Part shown: piece after piece, positions 50,179-58,925 of the stretch
Layout of the letters: every line of letters begins with the position of its first letter
Numbering within the stretch: the stretch's first letter is position 1
Assembly (NCBI GenBank): GCA_014584575.1
Contig: JACTMP010000078.1
Coordinates: 112,279 to 176,278 of the forward strand
Reading direction: 5' to 3'
Source of the DNA: Chloroflexota bacterium
GTDB taxonomy: Bacteria > Chloroflexota > Anaerolineae > Promineifilales > Promineifilaceae
DNA: 64,000 bases
Made by a program: the position numbers and the translations under genes
Notes under the pieces: generated by a model
Seen by the model: the letters and a program-made list of their open reading frames with translations, nothing else
Databases searched by the model: none
What the model was told of the DNA's origin: nothing

Positions 50179-51582
50179 TCAGGCCCCATTATTTATCACA
50201 TCGTGAATGGTCTGGGCAAAGGCGCGGGCGCGGATTACGGCCGTGCCCACATGCCCCTCCGCCTGCATCAACCCGCGCACGGCATCCACCCCCACATACG
50301 CCAATATCCTCATATCGTGCGTCAATATCTCCACCAGCGGATTGGGTTTCCCCTCTTTCATCTCCGCCCACGCTTGCAGGCTGGCCTCCCGAATCCATTC
50401 GTGCCCATCCTGGCGGCTGGCCCCCGCCGCCACCAGCGCCATCAACACCCGCTCCGTGGCCGCAAAGGGGCCATATATCGCCATGTTGCGGGCCATGGCC
50501 CGTTCATCAATTGCCATCTCCCGCACCAGCCGCACCGCCCGGCGCAGCATCTCATCCGTCGCCAAAAAACCGTCCGCCTGAAAGATGCGCCGATTGGCCG
50601 AATCATCCAGGCTGCGTTCCAATATCGCCTGGCTGGCATTGTCCCAGGCCACCGCCGGCAGCCCGGCCACATACCGTGCCAGCGAGCAGATATTCTCCGT
50701 GTTGATCGGGTTGCGCTTAAACGGCATCGCCGACGACCCCACCTGCCCTTTGCCAAACGGCTCGGCCCACTCGCCAAACGGCGGCGATTGTAAAATGCGG
50801 AAGTCCAGGGCAAATTTGTGCAGCGAGGCGGCAATGCCCGCCAACACCTGCTGCACCCGTAAATCTTGCTGTCGTGTGTAGGTCTGCGTGGCTATGGGAA
50901 AATACGGCAGTTCCAAGACCGCCATTGCCGTCGCCTCCATCTCCTCTGGCGACACGGCCGTGCCCGCCAGCAGTTCGGCGTAGGCCGCTTGTGTACCCAC
51001 TGCGCCTTTCAAACCTTTGCCTTTGAGATTGGAGATTAGAGATTGGAGATTGTGGTAATCGTCGAGTAAATCCTGGGCGTAGACGGCAAAACGATAACCC
51101 AGGGTAGTCGGTTCGGCCGGCTGGATGTGGGTGTGGGCCATCGTGGGCACGTCGGCGGTGGCCTCGATCTTCTCCGCCAGCAGCAGCAGCAGTTCTCGCA
51201 GTTGCGCCTTCACAAATTGGGCCGCCTCGCGCAGCCGCAGCACATCGGCATTATCGGTAATGTCCGCGCTGGTCGCCCCCCAGTGAATGATACCGCCGCC
51301 TACCGGACATTGTTCGGCAAAGGTGCGGATTTCGGCCATCACATCGTGGCGTGTTTCCTGTTCAATTTCCAGGGCGCGGGGGATGTCAATGTCGTCCTGA
51401 TGGGCTTGCAGGTCGGCTAATTGGGCGGCGCTGACCAGCCCGGCCTGGTGCTGCGCCGTCGCCAGCGCCACCCAGACCCGACGCATCAGCCGCCGCTTAT
51501 GCTCCTCCGACCATATCTGGCGCATGGCCTGGCTGCCATAACGCCAGGAAAAGGGAGAGATGTATGTGGAGTGGGTGAACAT
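50179..51582 (-). CDS. purB: Adenylosuccinate lyase
   Basis: A 467-residue fumarase/aspartase-superfamily enzyme of purine synthesis, releasing fumarate from SAICAR and adenylosuccinate. Family motifs: IIHWGATSADITDNADVLRL, PTMAHTHIQPAEPTTLGYRF and the signature GSSAMPFKRNPINTE (about residue 285). LERSLDDSANRRIFQ follows. Around residues 178-187 the chain reads NLQSLISNLK, encoded by the short-unit repeat CCAATCTCTAATCTCCAATC, which sits in frame where other lyases have a short helix before GAVGTQAAY. guaB, also purine synthesis, is the next major gene upstream. Confidence 0.92.
   Translation of the reverse strand: MFTHSTYISPFSWRYGSQAMRQIWSEEHKRRLMRRVWVALATAQHQAGLVSAAQLADLQAHQDDIDIPRALEIEQETRHDVMAEIRTFAEQCPVGGGIIHWGATSADITDNADVLRLREAAQFVKAQLRELLLLLAEKIEATADVPTMAHTHIQPAEPTTLGYRFAVYAQDLLDDYHNLQSLISNLKGKGLKGAVGTQAAYAELLAGTAVSPEEMEATAMAVLELPYFPIATQTYTRQQDLRVQQVLAGIAASLHKFALDFRILQSPPFGEWAEPFGKGQVGSSAMPFKRNPINTENICSLARYVAGLPAVAWDNASQAILERSLDDSANRRIFQADGFLATDEMLRRAVRLVREMAIDERAMARNMAIYGPFAATERVLMALVAAGASRQDGHEWIREASLQAWAEMKEGKPNPLVEILTHDMRILAYVGVDAVRGLMQAEGHVGTAVIRARAFAQTIHDVINNGA
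51027..51056. repeat. GGAGATT-type repeat inside purB
   Basis: GAGATTGGAGATTAGAGATT then GGAGATTG, identical in unit to the intergenic family, lies in frame within purB and encodes NLQSLISNL on the minus strand. Confidence 0.75.
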
Positions 51583-51583
51583 G

Positions 51584-51632
51584 CAAGAGATTGGAGATTG
51601 GAGATTGGAGGCGCCTCAATCTCTAATCTCTA
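51584..51632. repeat. GGAGATT/AATCTC inverted repeat
   Basis: GAGATTGGAGATTGGAGATT on the left, CCTCAATCTCTAATCTCTAG on the right, directly ahead of the purB start codon on its coding strand. Confidence 0.65.
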
Positions 51633-51638
51633 GGTTCT

Positions 51639-51690
51639 GTTGACATTTCCAGAGGTAGGCGCAATTCACCGTACCAGAGGAAATGTCAAC
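51639..51690. repeat. Perfect 12-bp inverted repeat, 52 bp overall
   Basis: GTTGACATTTCC (51639-51650) and GGAAATGTCAAC (51679-51690), with an outer CTAGG/CCTAG pair adding to the stem. It could be a palindromic element or a leader hairpin of purB. Confidence 0.6.
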
Positions 51691-51709
51691 ACGCCCTAGT
51701 CTCCTCATC

Positions 51710-51907
51710 TCAATTACCCAATGACAAATGGTTGCCACACCCGCCGTTCTTTTCTTCCAAACGGGCCAGGCGGCGTTCTTCGCGTGATTGTTCTTGCAAG
51801 GCGCGGGTGTCTTCAACCAGCTTGCGCCGCTCTGCTTCCAAATGGGCCAATATCTCCGCATTTCTGCGAGCCTGTTCTTGTGTCAGATGAATTTCACTTT
51901 TTGCCAT
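51710..51907 (-). CDS. Small coiled-coil protein of unknown function
   Basis: A 65-residue charged protein: MAKSEIHLTQEQARRNAEIL, then HLEAERRKLVEDTRALQEQS, a continuous helix with heptad pattern, and a Gly-rich end. A GGAGAAAG-like site precedes the ATG. No family recognised. Confidence 0.5.
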   Translation of the reverse strand: MAKSEIHLTQEQARRNAEILAHLEAERRKLVEDTRALQEQSREERRLARLEEKNGGCGNHLSLGN

Positions 51908-51933
51908 TGCTCTTTCTCCGTATTACGTAATCC

Positions 51934-51995
51934 GAAGACCGATGCCGGATTGCCGATTACCGATTACGGATGACCGATAATCGCTTACCGTCTCA
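51934..51995. repeat. CCGATTACCG short-unit repeat
   Basis: GAAGACCGATGCCGGATTGC, CGATTACCGATTACGGATGA and CCGATAATCGCTTACCG in tandem at the 3' end of guaB. Same family as 61452-61506. Confidence 0.55.
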
Positions 51996-53469
51996 CCTGG
52001 TAATTGGGCGCTTCTTTGGTGATGGTGATGCCGTGTGGGTGGCTTTCCAGCAGCCCGGCATTGGTGATGCGCACAAAGCGAGCTTTGCCGTGCAGTTCGG
52101 CCAGATTGGCCGCACCCACATACCCCATGCCGGAGCGCAAACCACCCATCAACTGGTACATCGCGTCGGCCAGTTTGCCGCGATAGGGCACCTGCCCCTC
52201 GACGCCTTCCGGCACCAGTTTGTCACGCTCATTGTTTTTCTTGATACCGCTGCCATAGCGGTCGGCCCCCTGCCCCTGCATTGCGCCCAGGCTGCCCATA
52301 CCCCGATATACTTTGTAACGCCGCCCTTCGTAAAGGATGATTTCGCCGGGGCTTTCTTCCAGCCCGGCGAGCATGGAACCAAGCATGACGGCGCTGCCCC
52401 CGGCTGCCAACGACTTAACAATGTCACCACTGTACTTGATGCCGCCATCAGCGATGATGGGGATATTGCGTTCGGCGCCGGCGGCGGCACATTCCAACAC
52501 GGCCGTCAACTGCGGCATCCCCGCCCCCGACACCACCCGCGTGGTGCAGATGGAGCCGGCGCCAATACCTACCTTCACCGCGCTGGCCCCGGCATCGGCC
52601 AGATCAATGACACCTTGCGCGGTAGCGGCGTTCCCGGCAATGATGGGCAAGTGGGGGTATCTGGTTCTGGCTTCGCGCACCGTTTGCAGCACCAGAGCGG
52701 TGTGCCCGTGCGCCGTGTCAATCACAGCCACATCCACACCCGCCTGCACCAGCACATCCAGCCGCGCCAGCCCTTTTTCGCCCACACCAATGGCGGCTGC
52801 GCAGAGCAAACGGCCGTTGCCATCTGTGGCCGCATTCGGAAAATTCACCTTCTTCAAGATGTCCTTGACGGTGATCAACCCTTTCAAGTGAAAGTTGTCA
52901 TCTACCAGGGGCAGTTTTTCAATGCGATGGCGGTGCAGGATTTCTTTGGCTTCTTCCAGGGTGGTGCCCACAGGAGCCGTCACCAGCCCTTCGCTGGTCA
53001 TAAATTCGGAGATGGGCTGGTGGCCTGGTTTGACGAATCGCGTATCCCGATTGGTGAGGATGCCCACCAGACGGCCGTTGCCCTCTGTAATGGGCACACC
53101 AGAAATGTGATAGCGGCTCATCAGGTTTTCGGCGTCGGCCAGGGTGTGCGACGGCCGTAACGTCACCGGGTCTACAATCATGCCCGCCTCGGAACGTTTG
53201 ACCATGTCCACCTGCTCCGCCTGCTCTTCGATGTCCAGATTGCGGTGGATGACGCCGATACCGCCCAACCGCGCCAGGGCGATACCCATGCGCGCTTCCG
53301 TCACCGTATCCATCGCCGCCGACAATACCGGAATGTTCAAACACAAATCACCCGCCAGACGGGTGCGCAGGTCTACATCGGCCGGTAATACTTCCGAATA
53401 ACCCGGCGCTAACAACACATCATCAAACGTCAGCGCCAGCTCCCCTATTTTGTCAGACAGATTAAACAT
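51985..53469 (-). CDS. guaB: Inosine-5'-monophosphate dehydrogenase
   Basis: A 494-residue NAD-dependent enzyme converting IMP to XMP, the committed step of GMP synthesis. It starts MFNLSDKIGELALTFDDVLL. Two CBS domains occupy about residues 95-205 (VTLRPSHTLADAENLMSRYH and TAPVGTTLEEAKEILHRHRI). The catalytic Cys is in GAGSICTTRVVSGAG near residue 308, and the mobile flap carries MGSLGAMQGQGADRYG. Full length and intact. Confidence 0.95.
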   Translation of the reverse strand: MFNLSDKIGELALTFDDVLLAPGYSEVLPADVDLRTRLAGDLCLNIPVLSAAMDTVTEARMGIALARLGGIGVIHRNLDIEEQAEQVDMVKRSEAGMIVDPVTLRPSHTLADAENLMSRYHISGVPITEGNGRLVGILTNRDTRFVKPGHQPISEFMTSEGLVTAPVGTTLEEAKEILHRHRIEKLPLVDDNFHLKGLITVKDILKKVNFPNAATDGNGRLLCAAAIGVGEKGLARLDVLVQAGVDVAVIDTAHGHTALVLQTVREARTRYPHLPIIAGNAATAQGVIDLADAGASAVKVGIGAGSICTTRVVSGAGMPQLTAVLECAAAGAERNIPIIADGGIKYSGDIVKSLAAGGSAVMLGSMLAGLEESPGEIILYEGRRYKVYRGMGSLGAMQGQGADRYGSGIKKNNERDKLVPEGVEGQVPYRGKLADAMYQLMGGLRSGMGYVGAANLAELHGKARFVRITNAGLLESHPHGITITKEAPNYQVRR

Positions 53470-53520
53470 CGTTTCCTCAATTGTTCATAGTAGGCGATAA
53501 ATCGCCTACTACGAGCCAGT

Positions 53521-54426
53521 TTAGCTCCGTTTCGGCTTGGGTTTGGACGGCCGTTTCTTGCCGCCCACCAGCGCCGGTAATCGCTCATTCCGCGCCAGGG
53601 CAATATAAACCCCTACCAGAACCAACCCAATGGACATGAGCATGGAGTAGGTAAAAAATGTGTTGCCCACCGTTGTCTGGTCGGGGCGGAACAGTTCAAT
53701 CCAGGCGCGGTTGCCGCCCCACCACACCAGGAAAATGCCAAACAAGGTACCCGGCTGCCACACGTTGCGGTACCGATTATTCAAGAAATGGAGCAAAATA
53801 AAACCAACAAACAGCGCAATGGATTCATACAAAAAGGTGGGGTGGAAACGGGTATCGGCCGACAAGGTGATGTATTCTGGCAAGCGATACGGTGGATCAA
53901 TGAGCAAACCCCAGGGTAATGTCGTCGGCGGGCCGTAAAGCTCCTGGTTGATGAAGTTTCCCCAACGGCCAATGGCCTGCGCCAGCAGCAGCGCCGGGCC
54001 GGCCACATCCGCATACTGCCAGAGGGGTAACTTGCGCCACCTGGCATACAACCAGCCCACCACCGCCGCGCCAATAAAACCACCCAAAATGTTGACGCCG
54101 CCAGCTCGCACATTCACCATATCCCACAAACTGTTATATTGGCCGCCATCCACCATATCCAGGATGACATAGGTGATGCGGGCAAAAAAGTAGCCCGAAA
54201 AGACGACCAGGATGAGACCGTTGTAAAATTCGTCAATCACCCGCGGCGGCTGGTCGCGCTTGCGCAATTCCCGCACTGCCCACCACGCGCCCAGGGCAAT
54301 GCCAATGACGATGATGATGCCATACCAGAAAATGGGAAACGATGGTCCCCAACCAAAACGCTCTTGCAGGAAGAGGGGAATGGGGATTTCAAAGGCGATG
54401 CGGTCAATCTGGAGTTGGTCGAACAT
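53521..54426 (-). CDS. lgt: Prolipoprotein diacylglyceryl transferase
   Basis: A 301-residue inner-membrane enzyme that attaches diacylglycerol to the lipobox Cys of prelipoproteins, such as the GH16 and small lipoproteins in this window. The seven-helix fold is visible; the signature IGRWGNFINQELYG contains the conserved Arg and Asn, and GGVNILGGFIGAAVVGWLYA is the preceding helix. The C-terminus is Lys/Pro-rich (GGKKRPSKPKPKRS). Confidence 0.92.
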   Translation of the reverse strand: MFDQLQIDRIAFEIPIPLFLQERFGWGPSFPIFWYGIIIVIGIALGAWWAVRELRKRDQPPRVIDEFYNGLILVVFSGYFFARITYVILDMVDGGQYNSLWDMVNVRAGGVNILGGFIGAAVVGWLYARWRKLPLWQYADVAGPALLLAQAIGRWGNFINQELYGPPTTLPWGLLIDPPYRLPEYITLSADTRFHPTFLYESIALFVGFILLHFLNNRYRNVWQPGTLFGIFLVWWGGNRAWIELFRPDQTTVGNTFFTYSMLMSIGLVLVGVYIALARNERLPALVGGKKRPSKPKPKRS

Positions 54427-54439
54427 TTTTCCTCTTTTG

Positions 54440-54510
54440 TATCATGTGTCAGGTGTCAGGTGTCAGGTCAATTGTTACTTGACACTTGACACATGGAACT
54501 TGACACTAAT
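54440..54510. repeat. GTGTCAGGTGTCA short-unit repeat with inverted partner
   Basis: ATGTGTCAGGTGTCAGGTGT on the left and TTGACACTTGACACATGG plus CTTGACACT on the right. Between the sulfatase-fold gene and lgt; same family as 11680-11740. Confidence 0.65.
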
Positions 54511-56095
54511 CAATATATCCCAGTGCGCGCAGGCGCTGCGTCAGATTGTCATCAATGTCTACTTCGACGCTGGCGCCCAGGTGGTCACGTTGGCGGGTGA
54601 CGTTGGCGGCAATGCGGCGGATGTCATCGTTAAGGGTATTGGTGGTAGACGGCCGTGCCGCCCTCACATTCTCCTCCTCACCCCCATCCGCTGCCAGGTC
54701 AAACAGTTCATCGGGTTGGTCGTCTACTTGAATCAATTTGTACGTCGAATCGGCATTGTCATCGGCCGCCGCCTGACGCACCACAGCCCGTCGCAAGGAA
54801 AGGCAACGGGCAGCAGTTAACAGTTCCGGCTGGCGTCTTTCGATGGCTTTTACAAAGGTGAGTGGAGGATACACTTCGGTGTAGGCGACGCCATTTTCTG
54901 GATCACGGCCGTAAGCCGATTCCAACAACGTCAGCCCGTGCGCCGACGCCGGTTCCAGACCGGGCATTTCCGGCAGGCGGCCAACTGCATCCAATATGGT
55001 GTGGAAAACGCGGCGGGTGCTGACAGGGGTGTCAACCCGGCCCGGCTGCGGCAGCCGTTTGGGCCATTTAACGATCAGCGGCACATGCACCAACTCCTGG
55101 TAAGCGACAAAAGCGTGCCCCATATAGCCGTGTTCACCCAGGCCATCCCCATGGTCGGCGACGATGATGGTGAGAGTGTTTTGTTGATTGGCACGGCCGT
55201 TGAGTACATCAAATAACTCGCCTAAATAATCATCCTGATACGCCACCTCCGCATCATACATATCGCTCAACACCCGGCTTTCCAGTTCCGTGTGCGGCTC
55301 CGTCAGCGGCGCGGCCCAACGATACGCTTCCCGGTTCCAGCGGCGCATCACCTCACGCGCCTCTTTGCTTTCGCGGAAATAGGGCGCTACCTGGTCTACA
55401 AATTCACCCGGCGGCCAGAACGGCAGGTGCGTCTCCATCAAATTCAGGAACAAAAACAGCGGTTTCTCCGACGCCTGTGTTTCCCGCTGGCGCAGCCAAT
55501 GGCTCAGGTCACGCACCGAACGCTCGTTTTGCCCCTTAAAGTTCGCCATCTTCGACCAGAGCGGGGTCAACCAGGCATTGAGCGAAATGCGAAAAGCCAG
55601 GTCAGATTGCCCAAAAAAGTTCTGGATGGGGTAAGAGATGCGGCGCAGGAATTGAGTATACCCTTCCACCATCTGATTGAGAGGCCAGGGCAGCGGCGTG
55701 GAATGGCCGGGCATACTGGGGATGGCGCCGCCGTAGTTATAAAAGGTGTCAAACCCGCGCTTTAGCCCATTGTTCAAAATGCCCACCAGCGGATTGTTGC
55801 AAAAGCCAACAGTATCATACCCGGCCTGGCGCAAAATCTCGGCCAGATGCAGCCGGTCGTTGGGCAGGCTTTGGTGGGCTTGCAGCAGTTGGTGGGCGGT
55901 GGGATAGAGGCCGGTAAACATGGCGGCATGACTGGGCACCGTCCACTGCGCCGGGGAAATTGCCTGTTCAAAGAGTACACTTTGGCCGGCAAAACGGTCA
56001 AGATTGGGGGTGATGGGGCGTTGGTAGCCATAACAACCCAGCCGATCAGCCCGCTGGGTGTCCAGAACAATGAAGATGATGTCAGGTTGATTCAT
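54506..56095 (-). CDS. Sulfatase-fold hydrolase with Thr at the nucleophile position
   Basis: A 529-residue alkaline-phosphatase-superfamily enzyme. Metal motifs: IIFIVLDTQRADRLGCYGY at the start, and LTIIVADHGDGLGEHGYMGH in the middle. The position where sulfatases carry Cys or Ser for formylglycine reads QWTVPSHAAMFTGLYP, so Thr takes the nucleophile place. That is more like phosphoethanolamine or phosphoglycerol transferases and hydrolases. No membrane helix or signal peptide is seen. The exact substrate is unknown. Confidence 0.75.
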   Translation of the reverse strand: MNQPDIIFIVLDTQRADRLGCYGYQRPITPNLDRFAGQSVLFEQAISPAQWTVPSHAAMFTGLYPTAHQLLQAHQSLPNDRLHLAEILRQAGYDTVGFCNNPLVGILNNGLKRGFDTFYNYGGAIPSMPGHSTPLPWPLNQMVEGYTQFLRRISYPIQNFFGQSDLAFRISLNAWLTPLWSKMANFKGQNERSVRDLSHWLRQRETQASEKPLFLFLNLMETHLPFWPPGEFVDQVAPYFRESKEAREVMRRWNREAYRWAAPLTEPHTELESRVLSDMYDAEVAYQDDYLGELFDVLNGRANQQNTLTIIVADHGDGLGEHGYMGHAFVAYQELVHVPLIVKWPKRLPQPGRVDTPVSTRRVFHTILDAVGRLPEMPGLEPASAHGLTLLESAYGRDPENGVAYTEVYPPLTFVKAIERRQPELLTAARCLSLRRAVVRQAAADDNADSTYKLIQVDDQPDELFDLAADGGEEENVRAARPSTTNTLNDDIRRIAANVTRQRDHLGASVEVDIDDNLTQRLRALGYID

Positions 56096-56107
56096 TGGTG
56101 GGGAATT

Positions 56108-56809
56108 TTACCCACTTCTGAAGCGATAACCAACCCCGCGCACGGTTTGTAACCAACGCGGTGATGCCGGGTCGGCTTCGATTTTACGACGCAGATGATG
56201 GATGTAGGTTTTGATGCCGTCTACGGCCGTGTCATCCGCCCACCCCCACACCGCCTTCGCCAGATCAGCCGCCGGTACCACCTCATCAGCATGGTCAGCC
56301 AGATACAGCAGCATCTCAAATTCACGGGGCCGCATTTCCACCTCCTGCCCCTGCACCCACACCTGATGCGCTGCCCGGTCAATCACCAGTTCACCATCGC
56401 CAAAGGTATCCGGCGGCGCGGATTTGGCTTGTTCCAGATGACGCAGGCGCGCCCCAATTCGGGCCAACAGTTCCGCCGGGTTAACCGGCTTTACCAGATA
56501 ATCATCCGCGCCCAGTTTCAGCCCTTTGACGATGCTGTCGGTATCGCCAACGGCCGTGAGAAACACCACCGGCACGTCAGAAAACTCCCGAATCCGCTGG
56601 CACAGCGCCCAGCCGCCCATCACCGGCGCCATCACGTCCAGCAGTACCAGCGCCGGCCGGTGCAGCAGCGCCATGTCCAGGCCATCCTCCGTCGTATTGG
56701 CGACCAGCGGCTCATACCCGGACTGGTGCAGCAGCGCCTCTAACATCAGGGAAAAAGGGATTTCGTCTTCAACAATGAGGATTTTGGTTTTCAAGGCTGC
56801 TTTAGACAT
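56108..56809 (-). CDS. OmpR/PhoB-family response regulator
   Basis: A 233-residue two-component transcription regulator. The receiver shows acidic EDE near the start, phospho-acceptor Asp in PALVLLDVMAPVMGG, Thr in VVFLTAVGD and Lys in DYLVKPVNP. The winged helix follows: VEMRPREFEMLLYLADHADE, then AVDGIKTYIHHLRRKIEADP and WLQTVRGVGYRF. No cognate histidine kinase lies next to it; its stop is 13 bp from the sulfatase-fold start, so they may be co-expressed. Confidence 0.92.
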   Translation of the reverse strand: MSKAALKTKILIVEDEIPFSLMLEALLHQSGYEPLVANTTEDGLDMALLHRPALVLLDVMAPVMGGWALCQRIREFSDVPVVFLTAVGDTDSIVKGLKLGADDYLVKPVNPAELLARIGARLRHLEQAKSAPPDTFGDGELVIDRAAHQVWVQGQEVEMRPREFEMLLYLADHADEVVPAADLAKAVWGWADDTAVDGIKTYIHHLRRKIEADPASPRWLQTVRGVGYRFRSG

Positions 56810-56839
56810 GACTGGTTTGAGAAACCTGTCATGTCCCTG

Positions 56840-57622
56840 CTAAAACTTCATACGCCGGAAGATGAAGGAAGGAATATGGCGAATGATGAGACCCACCAGA
56901 CCCCATCGGGCAGGAATGTAAACCGTTTGTTTTTTTCGCTGGATGGCCTGGTACACGGCCGTCGCCGCCTGCTCTGGCGAGATAACCCAAAATGTCTTGG
57001 GCGCATTTTCCAGCAGCACCGTATCTACAAAACCGGGTTTGATGGTCGTAACCGTAACGCCTCGCCGGGTGAGCCGGTTGCGCAGCGCTTCCAGATAGGT
57101 GTTCAGCCCCGCCTTGCTGGTGTTGTAAACCGGCGCACCAATTCGCCCCCGGTCGCCGGCAATGGAGCTAACGGCCACAATGTGGCCGCTGCCCGCCCGC
57201 TCAAAACGCAGCGCTGCCTGGTTCAGCCAGGCAATGGCCCCCAGCAGATTCACTTCAATCATGGCCCTGTCTTTGCTGAAGTCGTACTCATCCAGGGCTA
57301 CGTTGGGCTGCGTTCCGGCCACATAGGCGATCAAGTCCAGGCCGCCCAGATCACGAGTGACCGTCTGGAAGAGGCCGGGGATTTCGTCGTAATCGGTGAC
57401 GTTGTGGGCATAGGGGAGTATTTTGGCGGGGGAGACGGCCGTGTTCACTCCCTGGCACAACTCTTGCAGTAAACTTTCGCGGCGGGCCAGCGCCGCTACG
57501 GTGTAGCCCTGCCGCGCCAACTCACGGGTAAGCGCCGCGCCAATGCCGGATGATGCACCCACGACAATGGCGCGTTTTTGTGGTTCTAGAGGTCTGGTTG
57601 GGTTGGATGTCACATCTGTCAT
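56840..57622 (-). CDS. Short-chain dehydrogenase/reductase
   Basis: A 260-residue NAD(P)-dependent oxidoreductase. The cofactor motif is AIVVGASSGIGAALTRELAR. The catalytic Ser is in GHIVAVSSIAG and the YxxxK pair in PVYNTSKAGLNTYLEALRNR. The C-terminus has a possible membrane helix before FIFRRMKF. The start MTDVTSN (57622) is chosen because TACAAT, a likely -10, lies right upstream and would be inside the longer frame. Substrate unknown. Confidence 0.87.
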   Translation of the reverse strand: MTDVTSNPTRPLEPQKRAIVVGASSGIGAALTRELARQGYTVAALARRESLLQELCQGVNTAVSPAKILPYAHNVTDYDEIPGLFQTVTRDLGGLDLIAYVAGTQPNVALDEYDFSKDRAMIEVNLLGAIAWLNQAALRFERAGSGHIVAVSSIAGDRGRIGAPVYNTSKAGLNTYLEALRNRLTRRGVTVTTIKPGFVDTVLLENAPKTFWVISPEQAATAVYQAIQRKKQTVYIPARWGLVGLIIRHIPSFIFRRMKF

Positions 57623-57767
57623 AGCTGCCGATTGTATCACATGCGGGGGGATGTGAGAGAAATCAGGTGCGCGTAGGGAAGGCATTGTCTAAATGACGAT
57701 TTGGCGACAGGCAACGGGTGGCGCTGGCCGGCATACTGGTGTCAGTTCAAGATGATGATGGAGGCGC

Positions 57768-58064
57768 ATGATGATTACCCCGATAGATAGTTATTCACAG
57801 ACAATGGATGATGCCAACAAGGGCACAGGTCACCGGCTGAAAGCCATCATTATCACGGCCGTACTCACCCTGCTGGCCTCGTTTTGGTGGTCGGGCGTAG
57901 CATTGGTCGGGGTGGCCTTGCTGGCGCAGGCAGCCGTCTGTATCATCATGGCGCTGATGATCAACCGCACCGCCGGGCAGCCCGCCTGGGGGCTGGCTAT
58001 GCTCGGCCAGGCAGCCGGTGTGCTGGGCACGGCAGTGCTGCTCTGGGCGGCATTAGCCCTGTAA
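57768..58064 (+). CDS. Small membrane protein
   Basis: A 98-residue protein with three predicted helices (IIITAVLTLLASFWWSGVAL, VALLAQAAVCIIMALMI, GLAMLGQAAGVLGTAVLLWA). GGAGG lies upstream of the double ATG. It stops 6 bp before the LivF-like ATPase gene, implying coupled expression. No family recognised; it does not resemble a LivH/LivM permease, which are much larger. Confidence 0.65.
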   Translation: MMITPIDSYSQTMDDANKGTGHRLKAIIITAVLTLLASFWWSGVALVGVALLAQAAVCIIMALMINRTAGQPAWGLAMLGQAAGVLGTAVLLWAALAL

Positions 58065-58070
58065 CCCACC

Positions 58071-58766
58071 ATGCTCTCATTGGAAAACATCCACACCTAT
58101 TACGGCCGTAGCCATATCTTGCAGGGCATCTCCCTGGATGTGCAGCCCGGCGAAGTCGTTGCTTTGTTGGGGCGTAATGGCGCCGGCAAAAGCACCACCA
58201 TCAACAGCATCATGGGGTTCACGCCGCCGCGTCACGGCCGTGTCCACCTGCACCACACCGACATTACCCACCAGCCACCCCACCGCATCGCCCGAATGGG
58301 TGTTGGTTTAGTTCCTCAGGGGCGCGATATTTTCCCCCTGCTCACCGTCTATGAAAACCTGACGTTGGCCGCCCGCCACAGCCACAAACATCACTGGACC
58401 ATAGACCGGGTCTTATCCCTCTTCCCCGCTCTGGCGCAGCGCCGTCAGGCCAAAGGCAGCCATCTCAGCGGCGGCGAACAGCAAATGCTGGCTATTGGCC
58501 GGGCGCTGCTGACCAACCCTGACCTGCTGCTGTTAGATGAACCTTCCGAAGGATTGGCCCCCCTTGTGGTGATGGAAATCAGCCATATCCTGCACCAATT
58601 ACGCCGGGAAGGGCTGGCCATCCTCCTTGTGGAGCAAAACCTGTCGCTGGCAATGAACCTGGCCGACCGCCTCTATGTGTTGAACAAAGGGCAAATCGCC
58701 TTCACCGGCTCCCCCGCCGACCTGCATTATCAGCCGGAGATCAAAAACCGCTATCTGGGTGTGTAA
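58071..58766 (+). CDS. livF: ABC transporter ATP-binding protein, LivF type, without its partners
   Basis: A 231-residue ATPase of the branched-chain amino-acid importer type. Walker A LLGRNGAGKSTTINSIMG, Q-loop VPQGRDIFPLLTVYENL, signature LSGGEQQMLAIGRALL, Walker B DLLLLDEPSEGLAP and switch His in LVEQNLSLAMN region are intact. LivG, the permeases and a binding protein are not adjacent, so the ATPase either serves a distant operon or works with the small membrane protein upstream. Confidence 0.87.
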   Translation: MLSLENIHTYYGRSHILQGISLDVQPGEVVALLGRNGAGKSTTINSIMGFTPPRHGRVHLHHTDITHQPPHRIARMGVGLVPQGRDIFPLLTVYENLTLAARHSHKHHWTIDRVLSLFPALAQRRQAKGSHLSGGEQQMLAIGRALLTNPDLLLLDEPSEGLAPLVVMEISHILHQLRREGLAILLVEQNLSLAMNLADRLYVLNKGQIAFTGSPADLHYQPEIKNRYLGV

Positions 58767-58799
58767 ACACGGCATGTGACCACAGTATGTGACCAGAGA

Positions 58800-58925
58800 C
58801 AGCAATTCTCAGTTTGGCAAAACCCGGCGATTAAAATCGCGGCAACAAGCAGCGAAGCCGACCTTCGTCGGCTTAAAACAGTCGGCGAAGGCCGACGCCG
58901 CCGCAAATCAAACTGAGAATTGCTG
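58800..58925. mobile_element. MITE-like element with 17-bp inverted ends and 9-bp target duplication
   Basis: Ends CAGCAATTCTCAGTTTG (58800-58816) and CAAACTGAGAATTGCTG (58909-58925) are perfect inverted repeats. The 9-bp sequence GACCAGAGA flanks both sides directly (58791-58799 and 58926-58934), as expected of a transposition footprint. The interior carries hairpins such as AGCCGACCTTCGTCGGCTT and no gene. Confidence 0.82.

Noticed and set aside
43000..50200. Search for an IntI or other tyrosine recombinase in the cassette region
   Set aside because: No frame shows the RHRY box or the integron-integrase patch; none is called.
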